A stretch of DNA of 64,000 nt from NCBI RefSeq assembly GCF_019900845.1, contig NZ_CP074570.1:310001-374000 (forward strand), in the 5' to 3' direction. The DNA comes from Paraneptunicella aestuarii (GTDB lineage: Bacteria > Pseudomonadota > Gammaproteobacteria > Enterobacterales > Alteromonadaceae). A program made the translations under genes and the position numbers. This document shows positions 54,012-62,792 of the stretch, one piece after another. The notes under the pieces were generated by a model, which saw nothing but the letters and a program-made list of their open reading frames with translations, ran no database searches and was not told where the DNA came from. Within the stretch, counting starts at the first letter, position 1; every line of letters begins with the position of its first letter.

Positions 54012-54060
54012 ATGATCGTCAGGAATCAAGAGACTGCTTCATTTTAGTATTTCAGTGTAA

Positions 54061-54092
54061 GCTCCATCGGTGTTTTCTGGCATCAATGGAGC
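54061..54092. terminator. Hairpin between convergent isomerase and stress-protein genes
   Basis: GCTCCAT (54061-54067) and ATGGAGC (54086-54092) form the base of an interrupted stem, with further TG/CA pairs inside. It lies between convergent stops and is followed on the plus strand by pyrimidine-rich sequence. Likely terminator for one or both genes. Confidence 0.5.
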
Positions 54093-54124
54093 ATCCTCTT
54101 CTATTCTATATGCGCAGTTCAGGT

Positions 54125-54958
54125 TTATTTAGGTTTGACAACGAGGACATCTGAGCGAGCTTTTTTCAAAATAACTTCGGCAGTATTACCTATAAATAGC
54201 CCTTTAAGTCCTTTACGGCCAACACTTCCAACGATAAGTAAATCGGGTTTTATTTTACCTGTCATTCCTTTAATGTTTTTGCCTATATCTCCGGCAAGGA
54301 TATGCAATTGATTGGGAATAACTCCATGTTTTTGAACTGTTTCAGATAGCTTTTTCTTGGCACTGCTTTCTTCTTTTAGCAGTACCTCTTCGGAGTCAAA
54401 TACATCCAATTCAAGTACAGCTTTAGACATTGGGATGTTATAGACAACATCTACGTCTTTCTGGGTCTTTTCAGCAAGATAAGATGACCAGGCTAACACC
54501 TCAGCATTCATTTTTGTTTGTTCTTCGCCGCTTTCATCAATATCGATGGTGGCTAAAATAGGCTGATTGGGCTTGAGTTTGTGGTTGCTTGATACCAGAA
54601 GGGGACAAGTCAGTTCTTGAATAAGACGCAGGTCGTCGGAGGCTTTGAAAAGCTGTCCATCTTCGCCTTTGCACTTGATAACAAGGTCAATATGCTTTTC
54701 AGTGTGAAGGTTTAGAATGTCGTTTACCAGGTTTTGTGGTGAACAAATGTGTAAGTTCACTATCAGATTGTCTTCAAAGTTTTTGGAAATCGCCTCGTCA
54801 AGTTCATCTTTTGCTTTTGGGTTATCCAATTCGTTTTCAGGCATAAATGCAGCAATATGTACATTCGCATTAGCCTGTTGCGCCAACGCTCCTGACTTTT
54901 TCATTAACTTACTATTGTGATGCCCGAATTCCCAAACGACTAAAATGTTATTGATCAT
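54125..54958 (-). CDS. Universal stress protein, tandem Usp domains
   Basis: A 277-residue cytoplasmic protein with two Usp domains, like UspE. The second domain has the ATP-binding motif VGSVGRKGLKGLFIGNTAE near 240-258 (G-x2-G-x9-G-N/S); the first (residues 1-140) is degenerate. It lies between the sugar locus and its ROK regulator and is transcribed leftwards on its own. The role is general stress or starvation survival; a link to the locus is not evident. Confidence 0.85.
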   Translation of the reverse strand: MINNILVVWEFGHHNSKLMKKSGALAQQANANVHIAAFMPENELDNPKAKDELDEAISKNFEDNLIVNLHICSPQNLVNDILNLHTEKHIDLVIKCKGEDGQLFKASDDLRLIQELTCPLLVSSNHKLKPNQPILATIDIDESGEEQTKMNAEVLAWSSYLAEKTQKDVDVVYNIPMSKAVLELDVFDSEEVLLKEESSAKKKLSETVQKHGVIPNQLHILAGDIGKNIKGMTGKIKPDLLIVGSVGRKGLKGLFIGNTAEVILKKARSDVLVVKPK

Positions 54959-55078
54959 GCGCTAACCTTATTGAGTTAAAAATAAAGACCGGATGCTTAC
55001 ATTTTAGTTTTTTCTGATGGGCTTGGTGGCATTTTTTGTTTCAAATACTTTCCGTAATTTAAACCCCTAAAAGTCACA

Positions 55079-56251
55079 TTATGACTGATTAAAAAAGTAT
55101 TTTTTAAACGGGATGGCTGCGGCGCCAACGGCACAGGCATCGTATGGGTTGCTAGTGGCGATAATTTTAGGTTTTATACGTGGCGACTGGCGCCTATCGT
55201 CGTCATAGATTTCCAGTTGAGGGATTAACTTTCTCGATAATACTTGCGGCATCCGACCGCCTATCACGATGGCCTGAGGGTCGAGAATGGCTGCTAAAGC
55301 TGACACGATTTGTGACAATCCTTGTTGTACCTGTTGAATCCACTCATCAATGCCCGGCCAGTTAATATCAAAACGGGTCAACATATCTGACAGTCCGGTA
55401 ACGTTAACGCCGTTTTTTTGCAGAATGTCCAAAAGCAGTTCCAGTGTGGGTAAAGGGTAGGCGCTTTTGGGTAACAACAATCCTATTTCACCACCGTTAC
55501 CGTTGGTGCCACGAACCAGCTCGCCGTTAACGATAATACCGCCACCAATGCCTGCGGCGATATAGATGTAAGCGAAGTGTTTGTAATGCGTTCCTGTACC
55601 CACCAAGCTTTCACCAATAACCGCAGCATTACCGTCGTTTTCTACCCATACCGGAATGCCCAAGCGTTCTTGCAAGGTATCTTCGATGTCGATCATGGCC
55701 CATTCATCTAACTTGGGCGGAGTGTTAAAGCGACCATGACCGCCCAGACTATAGCCGGAAATGCCAACACCCAAGCCAAAAACACGGCGTTTATCTAACT
55801 CATGCTTGGTTATCAGGGCTTCAAATCCTGAAACCAGTTTTTCGCAAACAGCATCTTGCGACATTTGCGGCATATCGTGGCGCAACTCGTCGAGAACATT
55901 ACCGCAAATATCCATCAGGACGATGGTCATGGCGTCTGTCATCAGGGCAACACCAAAACTATAGGTGTAATTGGGATTAACACTAACGGCAATACTGGGC
56001 TGACCGGGACGACCACTGGATACGCGCTTGGCCTGATGTATCAAACCTCTATCCAGTAAAGACTTAACCAGGCGAGACACGCTTTGCTGTGAAATCCCGG
56101 TTAATTTGGCGATATCTGGCTGTGCCAAGGTCGTGTGTTGAAAGATGACACTGAGAATTTTACGCTCGCTTTCGGTGGGCAACTTATCTTCATTGAGCTC
56201 AAAAAAGCGATGTTTATTATTGTTATTGATTACGCTATTGAATATGGACAC
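55079..56251 (-). CDS. ROK-family transcriptional regulator
   Basis: A 390-residue sugar-responsive repressor of the NagC/Mlc/XylR group. It starts at a GTG (56251) with AGGAG seven bases upstream; a longer ATG reading from 56281 lacks that. A winged helix is visible at about 25-75 (LTGISQQSVSRLVKSLLDRG), then the ROK sugar-binding domain with ENDGNAAVIGE near 202 and AAGIGGGIIVNGEL near 225. The ROK zinc motif (CxCGxxGCxE) is absent and the usual EGH is EIG (GGEIGLL), so it should be a sensor, not a kinase. It probably governs the receptor-symporter-hydrolase genes. Confidence 0.9.
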   Translation of the reverse strand: MSIFNSVINNNNKHRFFELNEDKLPTESERKILSVIFQHTTLAQPDIAKLTGISQQSVSRLVKSLLDRGLIHQAKRVSSGRPGQPSIAVSVNPNYTYSFGVALMTDAMTIVLMDICGNVLDELRHDMPQMSQDAVCEKLVSGFEALITKHELDKRRVFGLGVGISGYSLGGHGRFNTPPKLDEWAMIDIEDTLQERLGIPVWVENDGNAAVIGESLVGTGTHYKHFAYIYIAAGIGGGIIVNGELVRGTNGNGGEIGLLLPKSAYPLPTLELLLDILQKNGVNVTGLSDMLTRFDINWPGIDEWIQQVQQGLSQIVSALAAILDPQAIVIGGRMPQVLSRKLIPQLEIYDDDRRQSPRIKPKIIATSNPYDACAVGAAAIPFKKYFFNQS

Positions 56252-56377
56252 TTGTTCTCCTGAACGGGCGCAATGAATCAATCTTGAATGGCTTAGTATG
56301 CCTAACTTGCAGGGAAAAGTAAGTGTTTGTTTAAGTCATTAATTTTTTATCGCTAACCTTCTTCAATCGAGCAATGA

Positions 56378-56406
56378 ATACGAATGGTGAGTTACACCAT
56401 TCGTAT
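56378..56406. repeat. 12-bp perfect dyad between ROK and DUF262 genes
   Basis: ATACGAATGGTG (56378-56389) and CACCATTCGTAT (56395-56406) are exact inverse repeats with a 5-base loop, 37 bases past the DUF262 stop and 127 bases upstream of the ROK start. No T-run follows. It could be a terminator for the DUF262 gene, or an operator for ROK autoregulation. Confidence 0.6.
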
Positions 56407-56442
56407 GTTTACTTCGAAGCAAGGGGTTATAGCTTATAGAAA

Positions 56443-58104
56443 TTAAAAGATCGCTAATTTTTCATTAGCCTTTTTTAGCAATGATTCTTGCCTTGCTTCT
56501 AATGTATTGGTATTCCATTCTCTATTTTCACAAATTTTTTGTGTTATCCGGAATGAGGTAGCGACAGAATCTTTATCCTGATAAACCTTTTTCTTTTCTT
56601 CGAAAGAAGAATTCAGAGCTTGAATGTTTTTTCTCATGGACAAAAGTGTCAGGTTAGCTAACGAGTTCGTCCACTGTTCACGTTCATCAGAATTGAAATA
56701 ATTTCCCCATTCGGCGGAGGGAACTTGTGGAAGAACATGCTCCAAGTGCAAATTCTTCGATAATGGAATAAAGTTGTGGCTAGAGTCATCAGTAGAGAAG
56801 TATTCGATAAGTAACAATGCCGCTCGATCCCATTTTCTGCCGTAAATCCAATTGCCTTCTAGCTCTTCCTTATATTTTTTCATAGTTCCGTTGCGATTGA
56901 GATTAGATTGCATTTCCTCGAACACATCTTTGACGGGACTGTTTTTTTTAATCATTTTGATGATGTTGAAAGAGGTTTGTTTAATTCTTGCTACCGTAGC
57001 ACCAGCGATCCAGTTTTGATAGTAATAAGCAACTAGATAGTGTTTTAACTTCTCTAATTCACCGTAATTGGAGAAGTGCGCAGCACTTAATATGCTACTC
57101 CAATAAATTCGATGACGTAGGTACTTCAGACAATATAGGTATTTACATTTTTCGTTGAGTGATTTGATATAGGCGTGAGAAAATTCATCAATTTCTTTAA
57201 TGATCTCCAGAGCATTTTTTCCCTCTTGTTCAAAAATTCCTAAAAGCTCTTTGTCTAAACGACTTTTGGGGTTGGCGGCAAGCTTGAAGTAAAGATAAGT
57301 GTTTAACATGGACTCGATATCATAGTCACTAAACTGTAGATTTGAGCTTATATTTTCCCATTTTGCTTTGAAGGCGTTCCTGTCCTCTTTATTGTGGAGT
57401 TTTTGCATCAAAGATGATTTTAATATATCAATGGAACTAAGCGGCATACCTCTATCATTTAGAACGTTAAAAATCTTTATTGCACTGTCTTGGTTGGGGC
57501 AGGTGATTACCGTTAGTACGGTGTTTTCATATAACCATATAATGAAGTGATCAATGTTAATATTTGATTCCGATATTTTTTCTTCTACCAATTCTTTTAA
57601 AAAATGAGCGTTTAGTAGATATCTATTGTCTGGATAGTCTCTTTCTATGCTTCTGACTCCCCTGAATTTGATACCCTTCAATACGGTCTCTTCAAAATCA
57701 ATTTGATATTTTTCATGTGTGAGAAATTTTAATTTCCTCTTTTGATCCTCAAATTCATCTTGGATTGAATTGTTTATATATTTTTTTGCTTTAGGTGAAA
57801 GTTGTCCAAAGTATAAATCTCTAAGGACACACGCCAGAATGGTAAATGTTGTTGTGCGTTGTTGACCATCAATAATATCGAATCTTTCGTCAGCTGGATT
57901 GCTCACTAATACTAATGAACCACAGAAGTAAGTTTCATCTTGAGCAGTTAAAAATGAGTTGGTTAAGTCATCTACCAAGTCGTTTAGGTTGTCTTTTTCC
58001 CAGGAGTATGGGCGTTGGTAATCTGGTACTTGGTAGAATTTTTCATCATCCACAAGGATCTTTTTTAGAGTTTTTATTTCTGCTTCTATTTTCATGGCTA
58101 TCAT
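56443..58104 (-). CDS. GmrSD-like DUF262/DUF1524 (HNH) defence protein
   Basis: A 553-residue protein combining a ParB/Srx-like NTPase domain (DUF262: VPDYQRPYSWEKDNLNDLVD near residue 27, and FDIIDGQQRTTTF near 74-86) with a C-terminal HNH domain (DUF1524: NLHLEHVLPQ near 465 and SLANLTLL with a later Asn near 505). Such single-chain GmrSD proteins are type IV restriction enzymes against modified phage DNA; related SspE and BrxU proteins share the layout. The motifs are intact. The base composition is much richer in A/T than neighbours, hinting at transfer. One copy of the dispersed repeat lies 270 bases upstream. No partner gene is adjacent. Confidence 0.88.
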   Translation of the reverse strand: MIAMKIEAEIKTLKKILVDDEKFYQVPDYQRPYSWEKDNLNDLVDDLTNSFLTAQDETYFCGSLVLVSNPADERFDIIDGQQRTTTFTILACVLRDLYFGQLSPKAKKYINNSIQDEFEDQKRKLKFLTHEKYQIDFEETVLKGIKFRGVRSIERDYPDNRYLLNAHFLKELVEEKISESNINIDHFIIWLYENTVLTVITCPNQDSAIKIFNVLNDRGMPLSSIDILKSSLMQKLHNKEDRNAFKAKWENISSNLQFSDYDIESMLNTYLYFKLAANPKSRLDKELLGIFEQEGKNALEIIKEIDEFSHAYIKSLNEKCKYLYCLKYLRHRIYWSSILSAAHFSNYGELEKLKHYLVAYYYQNWIAGATVARIKQTSFNIIKMIKKNSPVKDVFEEMQSNLNRNGTMKKYKEELEGNWIYGRKWDRAALLLIEYFSTDDSSHNFIPLSKNLHLEHVLPQVPSAEWGNYFNSDEREQWTNSLANLTLLSMRKNIQALNSSFEEKKKVYQDKDSVATSFRITQKICENREWNTNTLEARQESLLKKANEKLAIF

Positions 58105-58609
58105 TGGTTATATCTTTGGTGTGGATATTATTTTACTAAAGGTAATTATTAAACTCTATTTTTGTCGCGGTACGTTCTCAATTGTCTTTTCAAGCTAAGC
58201 AGCAGACGTACATCGTCCGCGCTTTATTCTTTTTTTCATGAACAAGTGAAGTTTTTAATGGTTCGGGATATTGGCTATAAAGCTTATAAAATGCTTTATC
58301 AATACGATTCCTACTTTCTAATACATCAAGAAAAGTAAGTGTTTGCTGTTACCAATGAACTCTATTTAAAATCGCTAAATAAGTGCGCATAACTGCAAGT
58401 CACCAATAGAAATCTATCGCAGACACGCCGTTAATCAATCCCTTGAGGCTCCACAGCCGCATCCTTGGGGCTGAGGGGCTACTCCCCACTTTCTGTAGGT
58501 GACTGATTATTTGGAACAGTTATGTAGAGTAAATAACCTGATTATGGCGGTGTGGTTCTTGCCGGAAGTGTGTCATTATGCACCCCGGAAGTAGATAACA
58601 AGTGGTAGA
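58105..58609. other. 505-bp intergenic region with a repeat
   Basis: No gene is visible. It carries the DUF262 promoter (leftwards), the second copy of the dispersed repeat at 58375-58517 and the hemolysin-III promoter (rightwards). Confidence 0.5.
58375..58517 (-). repeat. Dispersed intergenic repeat, copy 2 (inverted)
   Basis: The reverse complement matches copy 1 (2119-2265) at both ends: TTCCAAATAATCAGTCACC plus TACAGAAAGT at one end, and a right end ending CACTTATTTAG. One arm is TTTCTGTAGGTGA (58490-58502); the partner TCACCAATAGAAA (58400-58412) differs at two positions. The central part is different but again self-complementary (CAGCC at 58453-58457 with GGCTG at 58469-58473). Confidence 0.8.
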
Positions 58610-59245
58610 GTGCCTGGTTTGAAATATTATTCTCCTACTGAAGAGCGAATAAATGTTGTCTCGCATTTAATTGGATTAGGATTAAGTGTTGTTGGGCTTT
58701 TGGGCTTGGTGTTGGCAGCCAATGCAAACGACATTGCCAAGATGTCAGCGGCTATCATATTTGGTTCCAGCCTGATTGTTTTATATGCTGCATCAAGCAA
58801 ATATCACAGTGCCAAGCTACCCGAAGAAAGACAAAAGCTGAGGATATTTGACCATGCATCAATATTTATACTGATAGCAGGTACATACACACCTTATGCA
58901 CTTGTTACTCTTTCCGATACCTCCGGATGGCTTATTTTCGGGATAGTCTGGGGGCTCGCTTTTGTCGGCATTGTGCTGAAATTGTTTTTCACCGGGAAAT
59001 ACAAAATAGCTTCTACGGGTACTTATCTGGTGATGGGCTGGTTAATTGTGTTTTTTGCTGATGAGCTGTTAACTGCGCTGCATCCGAGCGGCTTTTATTG
59101 GCTTGCTGCTGGCGGTGGAGCGTACACCTTGGGCGCTATCCTGCATGGTTTAAGTCGAGTGCCGTTTAATCATGCTATATTTCATTTTTTGGTATTGATT
59201 GGCAGTGCTTGCCATTACATTTCCATCTACGCTTATGTTATTTGA
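58610..59245 (+). CDS. Hemolysin III family membrane protein
   Basis: A 211-residue protein with seven membrane helices of the PAQR/hemolysin-III family (YqfA/TrhA), implicated in membrane homeostasis. The start is a GTG at 58610. EERINVVSHLIGLGLSVVGL, SKYHSAKLPEE and FDHASIFILIAGTYTPYAL are typical, with the conserved metal-binding histidines in SHLIG, YHSA and the last segment (GSACHYISIYAYVI). Single-gene unit. Confidence 0.9.
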   Translation: MPGLKYYSPTEERINVVSHLIGLGLSVVGLLGLVLAANANDIAKMSAAIIFGSSLIVLYAASSKYHSAKLPEERQKLRIFDHASIFILIAGTYTPYALVTLSDTSGWLIFGIVWGLAFVGIVLKLFFTGKYKIASTGTYLVMGWLIVFFADELLTALHPSGFYWLAAGGGAYTLGAILHGLSRVPFNHAIFHFLVLIGSACHYISIYAYVI

Positions 59246-59343
59246 CCTGAGTATGAATGAACAATTTGTTGAAACTGCGCTACAAGAGGTTAGACTCTGC
59301 GCCGGTTTTTCCACTTCTTGAATATTAATTATCGGAACTAACA

Positions 59344-59781
59344 ATGAAAGTCTGTGGTGTTGAAATAAAAGGTAACGAAGCGATTATTTGCTTATTGTCT
59401 CTCGACGATGGAGTGTTCCATATTCCTGATTGCCGGGTGCGTAAAGTCACCTTGGAGAAGGTGGATCGTAGAGAAGCATTACAGGCATTTCAGCGTGAGT
59501 TTGCCAAGCTGATGCTCGATTATTCCGTTGAAAAAGTAGTGATCCGTCAGCGTCCAATGAAGGGGAAATTTGCTGGTGGCGCAGTGGGTTTTAAAATTGA
59601 AGCTGCGATAGAACTTATTAAAGAGTTGGACGTGCAAATTCTAACGCCTTTGGAAATTAAAACCTTACAAAAGCACAATCCGCTTCCGGTTTCCTTTGAG
59701 GAAACAGGCGTGAAAATCTTTCAGGAAGGTGCTTTCTCAACGGCTTTTGCTTTTTTAAGCCGAAGCAGTAACCAGGAATAA
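59344..59781 (+). CDS. DUF3010 protein
   Basis: A 145-residue cytoplasmic protein. MKVCGVEIKGNEAIICLLSL and VVIRQRPMKGKFAGGAVGFK are hallmarks of DUF3010, a family of gammaproteobacteria with a predicted RuvC/RNase H-like fold and no assigned function. It lies 98 bases after the hemolysin-III gene and ahead of the MSHA operon, but the 400-base gap argues against cotranscription with msh. Confidence 0.85.
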   Translation: MKVCGVEIKGNEAIICLLSLDDGVFHIPDCRVRKVTLEKVDRREALQAFQREFAKLMLDYSVEKVVIRQRPMKGKFAGGAVGFKIEAAIELIKELDVQILTPLEIKTLQKHNPLPVSFEETGVKIFQEGAFSTAFAFLSRSSNQE

Positions 59782-60187
59782 GGTTTGCATTCGACTTTTA
59801 CAAGCCTTGGAGCACAAAGTGATTCGGGGCTGTTCTTTTCTTCATCTTTTTATTCACATTTCTTTAGAGCTTCTGATAAATACAGATAATGGAGTCTATT
59901 TGGCCTCATTTTTAGCAAGACTTACCTATTTTTCGGTATGAATATCCATAATATAGAGTCAATATTTGCTCGTCTTTTGAGATTTATGTAATACCCTTTA
60001 ATGGCACATGTCAGGCATCGTTTTTTAGTAATTATTCCTAAAATTTTCTCGCAAACTTCAAAATAGCATAAAAAATAACCATTAATCTGATAAGTTGATG
60101 TAATTATTATGGATTAGACTAATTGCTATATGGCACTTTGAACGATTGTTTGCTGTAATACAGAAAACGACTTAAGAATAATAATAA
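59782..60187. other. 406-bp intergenic region before the MSHA genes
   Basis: No gene or clear hairpin is seen. It should contain the promoter for mshI. The mshH gene, often upstream of mshI, is not here. Confidence 0.5.
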
Positions 60188-61123
60188 ATGCGCATTGGTT
60201 GGCGAAAGCTGTTTGGTTACTTAACGAGAAAACCCTCCGAATACTATTCGGTTGGGATAGAAGTTGGTGCTAACGAAATATGCGTATCAGTATTCAAGTT
60301 GGTTGATGAAAAACCTTATTGGTTTTTATACCAAACAATACCTTTTGCCGATTGGCGATCCACCCTCAAAGAATTTGTTGCTGAACATGAGCTGGAAAAT
60401 ACGCGCTGTTCAGTTGCCTTTAGTTCACAAAAATACCGTTTATTGCAAGTTGATCGTCCAGCTGTTCTTGATGAAGAGCTGGCGCAAGCGTTGAGTTGGT
60501 CTGTTCAGGAATTGCTGAGCACTCAGGACGAGGTGGTCGTTGATTATTTTGATTTGCCGGCACAAACCATTGGCGCTAACAAAGTGAATGTGGTGGCAAT
60601 TAAAAAGGATGAGTTATACGAAATTTGTAAAGAGCTTATCCATATGGGCTTGTTTGTTTATCGTGTAACCATAGAAGATTTGGCTATTTGCGATTTGGTG
60701 CCTTGGGTTAATGACGCGGTAATCACTTTGGTTCAACGACATGGACAAGAAATTAACTTAAACATCATTAAAGATGGAAAGTTATATTTCAGCCGTCAAA
60801 TTCGAGGTTACGAAAAGTTAGCCACATTTACTGAAATGGAATTACAGATGGGAATTGCTGAGAACTTGAGTGTAGAAGTTCAACGTTCGATGGATTTTTT
60901 CGAGAGCCAGTTACGCCAGGGGGCTGTTAAGAAAATTTATTTGCACTTGGATACCGAACATCAGGCATTAATGGCTGATTTGGTGAACAAGGCAATGCTG
61001 ATTGATGTTGAGCCTTTTGCGCCTGATATGGGAAAAGAGGAAGGGTTAGATTTTAATCAGGTTTCTTTTGTCAGTTTGGGGGCTGGCATGTTGCGCGAAA
61101 TGGCTGAGGAGAAGAAGGCTTGA
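60188..61123 (+). CDS. mshI: MSHA biogenesis protein MshI (PilM-like)
   Basis: A 311-residue cytoplasmic, actin-like protein that builds the inner-membrane platform of the MSHA type IV pilus. The N-terminal SVGIEVGANEICVSVFKLVD strand-turn-strand is the nucleotide-binding start of the PilM fold; later motifs are EELAQALSWSVQELL and the C-terminal SLGAGMLREM. It overlaps the next gene by four bases. It begins the msh run: PilM-, PilN-, PilO- and PilP-like proteins and the secretin follow in order. Confidence 0.85.
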   Translation: MRIGWRKLFGYLTRKPSEYYSVGIEVGANEICVSVFKLVDEKPYWFLYQTIPFADWRSTLKEFVAEHELENTRCSVAFSSQKYRLLQVDRPAVLDEELAQALSWSVQELLSTQDEVVVDYFDLPAQTIGANKVNVVAIKKDELYEICKELIHMGLFVYRVTIEDLAICDLVPWVNDAVITLVQRHGQEINLNIIKDGKLYFSRQIRGYEKLATFTEMELQMGIAENLSVEVQRSMDFFESQLRQGAVKKIYLHLDTEHQALMADLVNKAMLIDVEPFAPDMGKEEGLDFNQVSFVSLGAGMLREMAEEKKA

Positions 61124-61749
61124 AGTACAGAGTCAATCTATTCCCTCAGGAATTAAAGCCCAAGTTACAGTTGATGACGCTCAACTTCATGTTGTTTATA
61201 TGGGGCGTGTCGATACTGGTTATGTTTATTTTTGCTGAGCATTTTCAAGAGCGTTACCTGGCTACACAAAAGCGAACACAAACTATTCAGACGGATTACA
61301 ACACCAAAAAGACATTGTTGGAAACCTTGACCAAGGCCAGAGATAACCGGGCTCAGGATCCTGTGTTGCTAGAGTCGGTGAAGCGGTTACAGGACGAAGA
61401 GCGAGCCAAGTATTTGTTGTTGTCGGAGTTGAAAGGCCGGGAACAAATGAAGAATCAGGGCTTTTCTGTTTTGATGAAAGATCTGGCAGAGAACCATATT
61501 CCTGATATTTGGCTGACGCGAATTAGCATCAGTGAACAAAAAATCTGGATTGAAGGTGGTGCTTTAAAATCTGAGAAAGTACCTGTTTGGGTGAGTCAGC
61601 TAAGAGAGTCTGACTATTTTCGCGGACGTGATTTTGCTGGCGCAAGGATGTTTCGCAATGAGCAGGATGAACTTAGCTTCGTTATCAGCTCGGATTTGAG
61701 CGAATTGGTTTTGCAAGAAGGCCAAGCTGTACAAGGGGAGGTTCAATAG
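61120..61749 (+). CDS. mshI2: MSHA biogenesis protein, PilN-like
   Basis: A 209-residue membrane protein starting with TTG at 61120 (MKYRVNLFPQELKPKLQLMT) and overlapping the mshI stop. One helix (FMLFIWGVSILVMFIFA, residues 24-40), a coiled region at 45-100, and a PilN-like ferredoxin fold (IPDIWLTRISISEQKIWIEG) place it in the platform complex. GGAGAAGAAGG provides the ribosome site. Its TAG shares one base with the next GTG start. Confidence 0.82.
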   Translation: MKYRVNLFPQELKPKLQLMTLNFMLFIWGVSILVMFIFAEHFQERYLATQKRTQTIQTDYNTKKTLLETLTKARDNRAQDPVLLESVKRLQDEERAKYLLLSELKGREQMKNQGFSVLMKDLAENHIPDIWLTRISISEQKIWIEGGALKSEKVPVWVSQLRESDYFRGRDFAGARMFRNEQDELSFVISSDLSELVLQEGQAVQGEVQ

Positions 61750-62411
61750 TGAAATTTGAACTTCATTGGTACAAGGAGCTTCAAGAGAAGTTTCTGGATC
61801 TGACTACACGTGAGCAAATCCTGCTCATTTCCAGTGGGCTCTTGTTGTTTTTATTTGGTGGTTACGTTTGGTTAATTGAACCAGTGCAATTGAATATTGA
61901 TAACTTGACCCGACGAGTAGAGACACAGCGTTCAGATTTGGGACGTTTGGAAAATCAGATTAAAAATGTTGAGTTCGAGTTGTCTCAGGATCCGGATGAA
62001 CCGTTGCGAAGAAGTCTGGAACAACTCAAGGAAAGAATTGGCAAGGTTAATTTGAGTTTGAGGGAGCAAACGGTCGATTTAATCCCCGCTAACAAGATGC
62101 CAAAAGTATTAGAGAAAATTCTGGCGCAATCGACCAAACTTAAGTTAATCAGTATGAGTTCTATTCCCCCGGTGAGAATGATGGATATTAATTCTGATAG
62201 CGGTGATAGTGTGAATCTGTTCCAGCATGGTGTGATGTTGGTGTTGGAAGGCGAATATATGGATATTTTGAATTATCTGGACGAGATCGAAAATTTAGAA
62301 TGGCGGTTTTACTGGAAACGTTTCAATTATCTGGTTCTGGAGCATCCTGTTGCTCGCGTTGAGATTGAACTATATACCTTAAGTACCAGTAAAGCTTTCA
62401 TAGGTGTTTGA
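61749..62411 (+). CDS. mshJ: MSHA biogenesis protein MshJ (PilO-like)
   Basis: A 220-residue inner-membrane protein starting at GTG 61749. One helix (ILLISSGLLLFLFGGYVWLI, near 25-44), a coiled coil at about 50-105, and a PilO-like periplasmic domain (LEGEYMDILNYLDEIENLEW). It pairs with the PilN-like protein in the assembly platform. Confidence 0.85.
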   Translation: MKFELHWYKELQEKFLDLTTREQILLISSGLLLFLFGGYVWLIEPVQLNIDNLTRRVETQRSDLGRLENQIKNVEFELSQDPDEPLRRSLEQLKERIGKVNLSLREQTVDLIPANKMPKVLEKILAQSTKLKLISMSSIPPVRMMDINSDSGDSVNLFQHGVMLVLEGEYMDILNYLDEIENLEWRFYWKRFNYLVLEHPVARVEIELYTLSTSKAFIGV

Positions 62412-62414
62412 TTT

Positions 62415-62792
62415 ATGAAGCAATGGCTGATTTTATTAAGTATTTTCTTTAGTTTGTTTGTGTCGGCAGCAGCTAGTGCTCAAACGATGTTTGACCCTAC
62501 GCGACCACCAAAGAAAATGCAGGCAGTAGACGTTGAAGATGGTGCTGATGCCGAGCTTCAGGAAGATACTGCAACGGGCATACCCAAAGCGCTCGTTACT
62601 GCGATTTATGTGACTGATAGCAGTCGTTATGCAATCATTAATGATGATATCGTTCATGAGGGTGAAACATGGAAAAATGTCGTTGTAAAAACGATAAATT
62701 TGGATAATGTTGTGCTCGCCAAAAATGATATCCAAAAAGTGGTTGGTTTATTTAATATCGATGTAGCAAAAGAAACGGAATATGTTTATTAG
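62415..62792 (+). CDS. mshK: MSHA biogenesis protein MshK (PilP-like)
   Basis: A 125-residue periplasmic protein. The signal peptide MKQWLILLSIFFSLFVSAAA is followed by MFDPTRPPKK, typical of MshK, and a small beta domain (YAIINDDIVHEGETWKNVVV). PilP-like proteins link the inner-membrane platform to the secretin. Its end overlaps the mshL start by 11 bases. Confidence 0.85.
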   Translation: MKQWLILLSIFFSLFVSAAASAQTMFDPTRPPKKMQAVDVEDGADAELQEDTATGIPKALVTAIYVTDSSRYAIINDDIVHEGETWKNVVVKTINLDNVVLAKNDIQKVVGLFNIDVAKETEYVY

